In this document: positions 1 through 7,567 of the stretch, in pieces | How positions within the stretch are numbered: position 1 is the first letter of the stretch | How the letters are laid out: each line of letters starts with the position of its first letter | NCBI RefSeq assembly: GCF_963664415.1 | Contig: NZ_OY761445.1 | Coordinates: forward strand, 1,762,501 to 1,826,500 | Source of the DNA: an uncultured Desulfobacter sp. | GTDB lineage: Bacteria > Desulfobacterota > Desulfobacteria > Desulfobacterales > Desulfobacteraceae | Length of the DNA: 64,000 nt | Direction of reading: 5' to 3' | Made by a program: the position numbers and the translations under genes | The notes under the pieces: model-generated | Told to the model about the DNA's origin: nothing | Database searches by the model: none | Seen by the model: only the letters and a program-made list of their open reading frames with translations

Positions 1-245
1 CCCATGTGGCCAAGGGCGGAACGGATCTTGCCATTCTGGATATCAAGCTCAAAAAAATGAACGGCGTGGAAGTACTTGAAGAGATGAAAAACAAGGATTC
101 CGGTATTCATGTGATCATGCTCACAGGCTACCCCACCATCGAAACAGCCAGGGAAAGCCTTTCCCTGGGTGCATCAGCCTACTGCGTCAAGCCCATTGAC
201 AAGGACGAACTGGAATCAAAGGTGGACGAGGTTCTCAAGGCCTGA
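1..245 (+). CDS. Response regulator receiver domain, 3' end only
   Basis: The window opens inside this gene. The reading frame is open from base 3 and ends at TGA 243-245, giving about 80 residues. The segment LAILDIKL holds the Asp that receives the phosphoryl group in CheY-like domains. HVIMLTGYPT gives the conserved Thr/Ser-containing strand, and YCVKPI gives the conserved Lys-Pro pair. Nothing follows the receiver domain, so the protein is either a single-domain regulator or has its output domain upstream of the window. A hairpin repeat starts 3 bases after the stop and may end the transcript. The partner kinase is not visible. Confidence 0.9.
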   Translation, partial: HVAKGGTDLAILDIKLKKMNGVEVLEEMKNKDSGIHVIMLTGYPTIETARESLSLGASAYCVKPIDKDELESKVDEVLKA

Positions 246-247
246 TA

Positions 248-300
248 ATTGTTGAGGGTTGAGTCTGAGTATCGATATACCAACTCAACCCATGGCTGCG
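248..300 (-). repeat. Interspersed two-hairpin repeat, copy 1
   Basis: Read on the minus strand this matches the family described at 31669-31770: CCATGGGTT, a variable loop, then AACCCTCAACAA. The stem GGGTTGAGT (256-264) pairs perfectly with ACTCAACCC (283-291). It lies directly after the response regulator stop, so it could also work as a transcript end. Confidence 0.6.
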
Positions 301-304
301 AAAC

Positions 305-520
305 CAAACCATTATGTCATTCAAGTAACCAACTGTATTCAAAGCCAAGCCCAACACATTTCCACCTCTCATCAATCAATAAAAAACCTATCGAGCTGAA
401 ATCAACATCAATTTGACTGATCAGCGATAGTCACATCTCTATTCTGATCCTATTGGCAGGCAACTGCTTTTCTATTTTTATACATAAATACAAAAGTATG
501 GACTAAGCCTAAAGCATTTA
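305..520 (-). pseudogene. Decayed copy of the small gene at 2413-2658
   Basis: The plus-strand sequence here aligns closely, base for base, with the 3' half of the small gene at 2413-2658, for example the shared block around CCCAACACATTTCCA and around GAGCTGAAATCAA. In this copy the codon that reads Leu in KAVAFQLDQDG has become TAG, and one extra T near base 418 shifts the frame. A 60-residue open frame at 450-632 keeps only the region matching NHFVLLHKSGKAVAFQ (here HTFVFMYKNRKAVACQ). The 5' half has diverged. It is a dead paralogue rather than a recent duplicate. Confidence 0.7.
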
Positions 521-737
521 CATACATTGACCCAGGACAAAAATGAATTACTTCTTGACAAAAGCCTATTTCCCATCTTAATCCTTTTATGAATCTGAAA
601 AAAAAATCATATTTCGACAATTTCTCAACCATAGCCCAATGAAATTATCAATAGAGACTTTGCTATTATTGATTTTTTTACGGGTTCGGCAATAACTTCG
701 TTCAGTAGAAAAACTTCAACACACCGGAGAAATAAAT

Positions 738-1469
738 ATGGCCTCAGTTTTTGAGTTAGCGAATTTATCCTTAATGGCTTACGAATGGAATAAAAATTCG
801 TTTTATAAATGGGGAAGAATAACAGCACACGGGGTGCCAAGTGGGAAAGGGTTCTACAGTGAGCTTTATTATAATCCGGTCAAAAAAGAAGCTGTAATGG
901 CCATTAGGGGTACTGACGGTGATAAAAAGGATCAAAAAGATTTCTGGTCTGATTTGCAAATTGGAATAGGGCAAGTGCCTTCTCAATACAAATCGGCAAA
1001 AATAGCTTATGACGAATTTAAAACTATTTTAAGGGGGAAAAAAATGCAATCTTCTCCATTTTATTTAACAGGACACTCTTTAGGCGGTGGGCTTGCATCG
1101 CTTCTAATGGCAAAAGAAACTTTTTCAAAACCTGCCTTCGTTGTCACCTTCAACTCACCGGGAATGGAAGGTCCATATATCGATTCTTATTCTCAAATAC
1201 CTTTATTGGATGAAACAATTGGCCGTTATAATTATAAATGCTATTTTGATAAAACACCTTTCCTTCATTTAAGAGCGACCGGAGATCCGATCAGCCTGAA
1301 AGGGAGGCATATAGGAAAAGTAGAGGATGTGTATGTAAATGCGTGGGGGGATGGAAAAATATTAGGTGTGTCAAGACATCTTGCTCAACACAGTATAGAA
1401 AACATGGTAAAAACTCTAAAGACCATGCCATGGTATAATAAAGATATAACCATACCAACAACTGCCTGA
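738..1469 (+). CDS. Class 3 lipase family protein
   Basis: A 243-residue alpha/beta hydrolase of the Lipase_3 (PF01764) type. The nucleophile elbow GHSLGGG places the catalytic Ser near residue 114. AIRGTDG near residue 55 forms the oxyanion-side strand typical of the family, and the DPISL segment in HLRATGDPISLKG probably supplies the Asp. HLAQHSIENM near the C-terminus supplies the His. GGAGA lies just upstream of the ATG. No signal peptide is seen, so the protein is cytoplasmic or delivered by a specialised system. A lipoprotein gene follows after 32 bases, and copies of a small unknown gene lie on both sides. The setting is reminiscent of an effector/immunity cassette, but that is only inference. 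Confidence 0.85.
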   Translation: MASVFELANLSLMAYEWNKNSFYKWGRITAHGVPSGKGFYSELYYNPVKKEAVMAIRGTDGDKKDQKDFWSDLQIGIGQVPSQYKSAKIAYDEFKTILRGKKMQSSPFYLTGHSLGGGLASLLMAKETFSKPAFVVTFNSPGMEGPYIDSYSQIPLLDETIGRYNYKCYFDKTPFLHLRATGDPISLKGRHIGKVEDVYVNAWGDGKILGVSRHLAQHSIENMVKTLKTMPWYNKDITIPTTA

Positions 1470-1501
1470 CATAATACGCTTTAAAAGGAAACAGCCCGAC
1501 A

Positions 1502-2245
1502 ATGACTATACTTCCATTCAGGACGCCCAAATTCCATTTTTTAAATATGAATTCGAATATTCTCAATATATTAGTAGTTATAGCTTTCTTTATCATGGGG
1601 TGTTCAAATTCATCTTTGAATGACGATAAAGAATATTTATTACTCTGCTACAATAAAGAATTTGGAAAAAGGTTTTCACTTTCACAGGGAAAGGCCCTTG
1701 ATCTTTCCAAAGGGCTCTTGGCCATCGGATTTGGCCAATCCAAGCGAACAGGAATACGTCTATATCTTTACCTTGACAGTTCACTTGATATTTATTCACC
1801 AAAAGCTTGCGGGGATTTTTGTAATCATAATAGATATCATTACTTTTTAGATTTCAATGAAAAAGATCAAAATCTTCATACAAATCAAATGGTAAAACAA
1901 TTTAATCGAATTTTGTTGCAATCAAAAAGTCTAAACCACAGTGAGGACGGATATGTTTCTAGTGCAGAGCCAGTATTCATAAAAAAGGACATTTTGCCGG
2001 GGATAACTCTATTCGCTGTGCATGGATTTATCTCTCCAATATTTGAGCCTGAGTATGGCCCAATAGAAATTCTGATTCAAAAAAACAATACCGGAGCTTC
2101 CATTTATCAGACTAATGGCCCAGTGGATAATAAGAAAGTTTACCGCTTTGATATTCCGGATAAACTGACTGAACACATACTAAAACACCTCAAGGAAGAT
2201 TCCATAACACCAGCGCAAAATCCAATTGAAGTGTATTACCCGTAA
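1502..2245 (+). CDS. Putative lipoprotein of unknown function
   Basis: 247 residues from the first ATG. An alternative ATG at 1547 gives a more typical lipoprotein signal: MNSNILNILVVIAFFIMGC, where FIMGC is the lipobox and Cys the lipidation site. AAGGA before 1502 is spaced about 11 bases, so the start stays open. The mature part has two Cys in KACGDFC and no family I recognise. It follows the lipase by 32 bases on the same strand and is probably co-transcribed. A periplasmic lipoprotein beside a lipase could be a chaperone or a neutralising partner, but the sequence does not prove it. Confidence 0.7.
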   Translation: MTILPFRTPKFHFLNMNSNILNILVVIAFFIMGCSNSSLNDDKEYLLLCYNKEFGKRFSLSQGKALDLSKGLLAIGFGQSKRTGIRLYLYLDSSLDIYSPKACGDFCNHNRYHYFLDFNEKDQNLHTNQMVKQFNRILLQSKSLNHSEDGYVSSAEPVFIKKDILPGITLFAVHGFISPIFEPEYGPIEILIQKNNTGASIYQTNGPVDNKKVYRFDIPDKLTEHILKHLKEDSITPAQNPIEVYYP

Positions 2246-2359
2246 TCCTCAAAAAACCATAATCAATGAGTCTGAATTTGAAACTGATATTTCCAGTCCG
2301 GTGCTGCAATCGAGTAGCTGCGTCAAGCCTTACTAAGCCAAAAATCTTTTACCGACTAA

Positions 2360-2400
2360 CCGGGATGTTTATAGACCAGCTCAGCACGTGCCGGCGAAAC
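2360..2400 (-). repeat. Possible strongly diverged copy of the two-hairpin repeat
   Basis: On the minus strand GCACGTGCTGAGCTGGTCT resembles the CATGGGTTGATCTGGTCT block of the copy at 32985-33063. The closing CCCACAAC block is not recognisable. It sits just beyond the 3' end of the small gene at 2413-2658, matching the position of copy 1 beside the decayed paralogue. Confidence 0.3.
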
Positions 2401-2412
2401 CAATCTATCGTG

Positions 2413-2658
2413 TCATTCAAACAACCAACTGTATTCCAATCCCGGCCCAACACATTTCCAACCATCATCAAGTAATGAAAGACCAGTTGAGCTGAAATCA
2501 ATATCAGTTTGACGATCAGCAATATTCACATTTCCATCCTGATCCAATTGAAAGGCAACCGCTTTGCCACTTTTATGCAACAGCACAAAATGATTGGCAC
2601 CTTTTTGAAAGAGCCTTTGTAATCCGGCTTTTGAATGATCATCCTTATTCATCGTCAA
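2413..2658 (-). CDS. Small conserved protein of unknown function (81 aa)
   Basis: An intact 81-codon frame ending in LEYSWLFE and TGA. The likely start is TTG at 2658, with GGAG six bases upstream; an ATG two codons later is spaced less well. The body has alternating polar and hydrophobic residues (HFVLLHKSGKAVAFQLDQDGNV) suggesting a small beta-sheet fold. No membrane segment or Cys is present and I do not recognise the family. A frameshifted, stop-containing paralogue lies at 305-520 on the other side of the lipase/lipoprotein pair. This makes a real gene more likely and suggests repeated duplication in this cassette. Confidence 0.55.
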   Translation of the reverse strand: MTMNKDDHSKAGLQRLFQKGANHFVLLHKSGKAVAFQLDQDGNVNIADRQTDIDFSSTGLSLLDDGWKCVGPGLEYSWLFE

Positions 2659-2788
2659 CTTGCACTCCTATTCAGGCTGATCGCCTCCTGTGGGTTCTCA
2701 ATGTTTGTACCTCAAATTGGCTTCGCACTTAATTGTACATAAAAAACGAACCACAAAACCATAGATTTCCGTTCACATATTCCCATCG

Positions 2789-3214
2789 TCATGATATCTG
2801 CTGACATAAACCCGGCTCATCCTCGAAGGCGATGACTGCTGAGGTTATCTCGACAAAAAAGGCAAGCAACGTTGTATTGAACATCACTGAAAATATTTTA
2901 AATGTTGAAGTACCTGACTCACGGACGCCACTCAGGTTTTTGTTTTGTATTCTGATACAGGGGTTTGTTGAACTCATCCTTGATCCTCTGTCACTCTGGA
3001 AATATTTTCGCTTTATCTCATCAGGCGGATTCGCGGTATAGATTTTCAGTTGCGCCAAAGGCAACTCATAGCCACATAAAGAAAACGTCTCTTGGGTACT
3101 ATCCGGGCGATATTTAACCATAGCATCGGTATATTCCGAATGGCTGCTGTAGGTTCGGGTTCCTTTATTTCGATATCGTTCAAGATATTGAAATTTAGGG
3201 ACTAAAGATTCCAT
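2789..3214 (-). CDS. Hypothetical protein, possibly degenerate
   Basis: A 141-codon frame downstream of the Na/Pi cotransporter on the same strand, 12 bases after its stop. There is no clear ribosome-binding site before the ATG. The N-terminal two thirds are hydrophilic with many Ser, Tyr and Arg. The last 40 residues contain one hydrophobic stretch (FSVMFNTTLLAFFVEITSAVIAF). I see no known motif. It may be a real small membrane-anchored protein or an open frame inside decaying DNA. Confidence 0.3.
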   Translation of the reverse strand: MESLVPKFQYLERYRNKGTRTYSSHSEYTDAMVKYRPDSTQETFSLCGYELPLAQLKIYTANPPDEIKRKYFQSDRGSRMSSTNPCIRIQNKNLSGVRESGTSTFKIFSVMFNTTLLAFFVEITSAVIAFEDEPGLCQQIS

Positions 3215-3226
3215 GTATAATGTATA

Positions 3227-5005
3227 TCAATGATGAGGCTTGTTGCGCGAAAGTGAATCTCTAAGGCTGTCTACATCATTTTCTGTCGAATTACCCCAGA
3301 GAATGTCAGCACTTTTTATTAACTTCTCTGCAATTTGGCTTGTATATGTACCATCATTAAGCAGTGAAGAAGCCATGGACTCGGTAATTTTCCCATCTCT
3401 TAGCAGTACACTCAACCTTTTAGCCGCAACAATATCCAGGCCTTTATTTTGTTCTTTAGCCGTTTCCAGATCGGTCACTCTATCCAGTTCTCCCGGATTT
3501 TCTCTCAAACAGGCAATAATACGCAGCAGTTGCGCGATATCCTTGCGCAGAAAGTTGTATTCGTTTTTGATATTTTCATTGTCTCTTGCCATATAACCTG
3601 CAATATTTTTTTGTAACTCTCTGATATCTTTAATGGCCTCGATCATATCCCTGCTGGCAAGTTTTATTTTGTAGACCTTGTGGCGCTGCTCCTTATTCAT
3701 GTTTTTCTCAGCCAATATGGAATACTTCAAAATATCGCTATAGAGAAACTTAATTCTTTTCTCATAAAGCTCATCAATGTCGATATCCGTCTCTTTGACT
3801 GTTCTCAGGGCGTCATCGATATTGCAATCAGAAAACACCTCGTGACGATGCAGCCGCAAGGCTTGAATAATGATCTGAGATGTTCCATCAAACATATGCC
3901 CTGCCTCTTTATAGAGTGCTGCAATGGCGGGGCCCGGCGTTTTAATCACTTCCTCATCAAGATATCGTGGTCTCCAGCGCCTGTCATCCTGCACAACAAA
4001 CAGTTTTTCCAGGAGTTTAACCAGTTGATGCACAACCGGCGTTAATACAAGGACACCCAGACTGTTAAAAATGGTATGAAATAATGACAATTTCATGGCA
4101 ATATCCTGATCTGTTATGCCGACATATCCACTGATCAAATCAACCATTTGCATCAAATATTTCATAAAAATCACGGCAATGAGTGCCGTAATTACATTAA
4201 ATATGAGATGAGCAACGGCCAAACGCTTGCCGTTTGCATTTGAGGTCACAGCCCCCAAGACAGCCGTCACAGTGGTTCCAAGATTTGCGCCAATGGCAAG
4301 GGAAATTGAACTTACATAGTCAATCTGGCCCGTCGCCACAGCTGTAATAATCAGGGCCATGGTTGCACTGCTCGACTGAATAATAATTGTCGCCACTGCT
4401 CCCACAAAAATATATGTCAAGATCCCTAAAAATCCGTCCATACCATATTGCGAGAGCTCAATACCGCTTTTCAGGGTTTCAAACCCCTCTTTCATATAGG
4501 AGATACCCAGGAAAATAAATCCAAGACCAAGCAAAATATTGCCGATCCCCTTATAGGTTCTGTTGTTAAAAAAAGTGAACAGAACACCAAAGACAATCAT
4601 TGGCAGGGCGAAAGCTGAAATTTTAATTTTCATACCAAAAACCGCCACAATCCATGCCGTTGCAGTGGTTCCGATATTTGCGCCAAATATAATGCCGACA
4701 GCCGGACCCAACGATATAAGCTCCGCAGACAGAAAGGATATTGCAATAACGGAAATAAGAGATGAACTTTGGACGATTGCGGTGGCAAGAAACCCGCTGA
4801 AAATCGCTTTCGGGATCGTATTGGTAGTCTTACTCAGTATCTTTGAAAGAATGCCCCCGGTAAAGCACTTGAAACCATCCTCCATAAAAAACATACCGAC
4901 AATAAAAATGGCAATGCCTGAAGCGATGGTTGCAAAATCACCACTTTGCAAGACGCCATAGCCAACAAACAATATGATCGGTAAAATAAGAAACCGTTTT
5001 AACAT
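3227..5005 (-). CDS. Na+/phosphate cotransporter family protein with PhoU-like tail
   Basis: 592 residues of the NptA/YjbB-type Na/Pi cotransporter family. The first 350 residues are membrane-spanning and contain two inverted copies of the family signature: QSSSLISV with GANIGTT, and QSSSATMAL with GANLGTT. These QSSS motifs form the substrate and sodium site. The C-terminal 220 residues are helical and soluble and resemble PhoU, as in many bacterial members. It would import phosphate, or act as a phosphate-sensing exporter, at the inner membrane. The start MLKRFLILPIILF follows a purine-rich GAGGGGATGG stretch. It is transcribed alone or together with the doubtful frame at 2789-3214. Confidence 0.9.
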   Translation of the reverse strand: MLKRFLILPIILFVGYGVLQSGDFATIASGIAIFIVGMFFMEDGFKCFTGGILSKILSKTTNTIPKAIFSGFLATAIVQSSSLISVIAISFLSAELISLGPAVGIIFGANIGTTATAWIVAVFGMKIKISAFALPMIVFGVLFTFFNNRTYKGIGNILLGLGFIFLGISYMKEGFETLKSGIELSQYGMDGFLGILTYIFVGAVATIIIQSSSATMALIITAVATGQIDYVSSISLAIGANLGTTVTAVLGAVTSNANGKRLAVAHLIFNVITALIAVIFMKYLMQMVDLISGYVGITDQDIAMKLSLFHTIFNSLGVLVLTPVVHQLVKLLEKLFVVQDDRRWRPRYLDEEVIKTPGPAIAALYKEAGHMFDGTSQIIIQALRLHRHEVFSDCNIDDALRTVKETDIDIDELYEKRIKFLYSDILKYSILAEKNMNKEQRHKVYKIKLASRDMIEAIKDIRELQKNIAGYMARDNENIKNEYNFLRKDIAQLLRIIACLRENPGELDRVTDLETAKEQNKGLDIVAAKRLSVLLRDGKITESMASSLLNDGTYTSQIAEKLIKSADILWGNSTENDVDSLRDSLSRNKPHH

Positions 5006-5155
5006 CCATCCCCTCTAAAAATCAAAATCATAACTATAACGCTCAGCATATCAGATTAACATGCAACGTAATTCCCAGGTATATAGGCCCCCTCCCTGAC
5101 CAATATACCCGGGCTTTTAAAATTATCCTGTTTGGTTAGCCGGGCTACACATGTC

Positions 5156-6526
5156 TCAGTCTATGCTGCCAAATTGTTCACAAAAAATGATCATCTTGGC
5201 CAGACTAAAATTATTGATCAAATCATAGAGATCCTTTCCGTCTTTATCTCCGTCATCATCTGAATCAGGAGAATAGCCTTCAAATTCATAGGCACCCATA
5301 TCCCATTCGGCAAGCCCATCAAAATCACCATCCTGGGGTCTTAAAACGCCCTCAATGTCCTCTGAATAGGTGGAAAAACTTCTTCCGGCATCAATACAGG
5401 GAGAGCCTTCCGTCAAATGAAAATCAGACGCACCTGCAAACCCCGGGTCTATATTGATATTATGTTCCACAGGGGTCCATCCACCCTGAATATCGCTCCA
5501 ATCCACATCCAGATACGTACTGCTGGACACATTGTATCGGAGCTGATTTGGTGTATTCCCCCAGAAGATACAATTTTTTATATCAGCCGGGTTTGAATAC
5601 GCGTCATATGAATGGAACCCACCGCCGTCACTGGTCGCTGAATTTTGATAAAAGGTGCAGTTCCAGATTCTGGGATAAAATATGTAGCTGTAGACCGCTC
5701 CCCCGATCTGGGCTGAATTGTCATGGAAAACGCAATTAATCATATATGCAATGGCCTCGGTTGTCTGATTACACCAACGTCCGCATAGGGCGCCGCCATA
5801 AACCATGGCCGCATTTCCGATAAATTTAGATGCCTTTATTACTGGAGAACTATAGACGGCATAGATACCGGCCCCACTCTTGGCGCTATTATTTGAAAAT
5901 CGGCAATTTGTAATTCTTAAATCAGCACCGCCATCATATATGGCACCTCCGACCTCGGTTGCAGTGTTGCCGGTAAATTTACAATTTCTGATAATGGGTG
6001 ACATGTAAGATTCATTAAAAGAACAGTAGTTAGGTGTTTTATCGGCATACAGTCCACCACCAGATGAGTCATCGGAGGATGCATATGATGCATACCCCTC
6101 CCGGATGGTAAATCCGTCAAGGACAAAATACGAGGCCGTTGCCTTGATGCATTGATATGTATTGTTCCCGTCAATAATGGTTGGATAGGCCTCAGGGTCT
6201 CTGTCAGCAAATGCAGGCGCGGCTGTCCGGGGAAATCCGCCATAAATGCTGACCACTTTGTTAATGATGACTGTGCTGGAAAGATTGTAAGCACCTGATT
6301 TAACATAAATACTATCAAAAGGCGCATAACAGATCATCCACCGGGAATCAGCTTTTGCAATCGCTTCCTGGATGGTTTTCAACGCCTGGGACCAACTTTC
6401 TCCCGTACCACTTGAAGTCACCGACGCATCTACATACCATTTTGTTGCATATGCCGATGTTGCCAGACATAAACACACAAATACAATACCGGTCAGCAGC
6501 AATAATTTTTCTTTTTTGTTTTTCAT
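5156..6526 (-). CDS. Secreted right-handed beta-helix repeat protein
   Basis: 456 residues with a clear Sec signal peptide (KKEKLLLLTGIVFVCLCLATSAYA). The body carries the short-rung repeats of polymorphic outer membrane/pectate-lyase-like beta-helices: IRNCKFTGNTA, ITNCRFSNNSA, ASKFIGNAA, NCVFHDNSA, NCTFYQNSA, each followed by GGA or GGG. Near the C-terminus an Asp-rich stretch (DSDDDGDKDGKDLYDLI) looks like a calcium-binding dockerin/EF-hand loop. The protein is probably cell-surface or extracellular and may bind or cleave polysaccharide, but no catalytic set is evident. It is a single transcription unit with GGAGATG at the start. Confidence 0.8.
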   Translation of the reverse strand: MKNKKEKLLLLTGIVFVCLCLATSAYATKWYVDASVTSSGTGESWSQALKTIQEAIAKADSRWMICYAPFDSIYVKSGAYNLSSTVIINKVVSIYGGFPRTAAPAFADRDPEAYPTIIDGNNTYQCIKATASYFVLDGFTIREGYASYASSDDSSGGGLYADKTPNYCSFNESYMSPIIRNCKFTGNTATEVGGAIYDGGADLRITNCRFSNNSAKSGAGIYAVYSSPVIKASKFIGNAAMVYGGALCGRWCNQTTEAIAYMINCVFHDNSAQIGGAVYSYIFYPRIWNCTFYQNSATSDGGGFHSYDAYSNPADIKNCIFWGNTPNQLRYNVSSSTYLDVDWSDIQGGWTPVEHNINIDPGFAGASDFHLTEGSPCIDAGRSFSTYSEDIEGVLRPQDGDFDGLAEWDMGAYEFEGYSPDSDDDGDKDGKDLYDLINNFSLAKMIIFCEQFGSID

Positions 6527-6580
6527 CTCCTCCCCCCTTTTTTTGTTTTAATATGAATTAAAAGGTGAAAACTATGGCTC

Positions 6581-7567
6581 CTATTTATTAAAAGCCATAA
6601 AGTTAAAATAGGCTTGGACAAATTTACCGGAGACTGTTTCTGCCATAGAAAATGAAAACTGCCCGTTTTCCAGGAATTTTCCGGACAGGGCCAGAAATAC
6701 CGTTCCGGACAATTCCCGGAGCTGATTTGAGATTTGGACATTGTCCTGATCAAACCTATCAATCATGAAGGTCCGGCACCTGACCGGCCTGAAGTCAAAA
6801 ATTCGGCACCCATCCCCGCAGTTAAAGGGACAGGCACTATCCTTTGCCTGCAATGCATCCATGGCCTGTTGAACCGCAGCGGTCCGCTGGTCCGATTTCA
6901 TTTGCCAGCCCATACGGGTGTGGATGTAGACCACCTCGATAAAAGGCATGGTAAAGGGCAGCTTACAGCAGGGATGAGCGCCTGTGCCGCAAAGGATCTC
7001 ATCATCTTTGGCCCTCCCCCCTGCCGCCTCCTGGTCAATCCTGTCCACCAACGCTTCATAGTCTGAAAAAAACCGGCCCAGATCCACCTTGTTTTTCAAT
7101 TCCAGTGAGGGCTTTCTTATCTTGAGCATGCCCGATTTTTTATTGTACTTTTTTACCAGCTTCCACTGGCTGTAAGTGGAGGGGTTGGCCTGGGTCCGCT
7201 TGAGCTTTTTGGAGGCAGCCTTTAACCCCAAGCCTTTACGGATCATATAGGCGGTAACAAATGTACCGGTCCTGCCGATACCGTGACGGCAGTGGACCAG
7301 CACCTTTTTCCCCAGGTATATGGCCTCGTCCATCCAGGCCAGGGCGTCTTCCATTTGGGCCATCTCAGGTACATCCTCATCCCAGATGGGCAGGTGAAAG
7401 ACATCGAATCCTGCCTTTTCCTCAATCTCATGGAGATCGCTGAATTCGGCGCAGAGGTTGACAATGGCGTGGATACCGTTCTCCCGGATGATATCCAGCT
7501 CGGCATAGGACATAGGGGCACGGCCCACGGCCAGGCTCCGGGTAATCCATGTCAGATGGTAGCTCAT
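6581..7567 (-). CDS. Dual-specificity phosphatase fused to a YkgJ-type Cys cluster domain
   Basis: 328 residues with two modules. Residues 1-150 form a cysteine phosphatase: HCRHGIGRT carries the catalytic Cys near 93 and Arg near 99, and IWDEDVP upstream contains likely general-acid Asp residues. Residues 190-300 carry CGTGAHPCC, CPFNCGDGC and FRPVRCRTF, the spacing of the CxxCxxC/YkgJ zinc or iron-cluster family. The two modules are usually separate proteins. The start codon follows directly on the stop codon of the dikinase-like gene upstream, so the two are translationally coupled. A joint role in reversing phosphorylation made by the dikinase-like partner is inference. Confidence 0.85.
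   Translation of the reverse strand: MSYHLTWITRSLAVGRAPMSYAELDIIRENGIHAIVNLCAEFSDLHEIEEKAGFDVFHLPIWDEDVPEMAQMEDALAWMDEAIYLGKKVLVHCRHGIGRTGTFVTAYMIRKGLGLKAASKKLKRTQANPSTYSQWKLVKKYNKKSGMLKIRKPSLELKNKVDLGRFFSDYEALVDRIDQEAAGGRAKDDEILCGTGAHPCCKLPFTMPFIEVVYIHTRMGWQMKSDQRTAAVQQAMDALQAKDSACPFNCGDGCRIFDFRPVRCRTFMIDRFDQDNVQISNQLRELSGTVFLALSGKFLENGQFSFSMAETVSGKFVQAYFNFMAFNK

Noticed and set aside
4563..4961. Open frame of 132 codons on the plus strand
   Set aside because: It runs antisense to the well-supported Na/Pi cotransporter and has a composition typical of a shadow frame.
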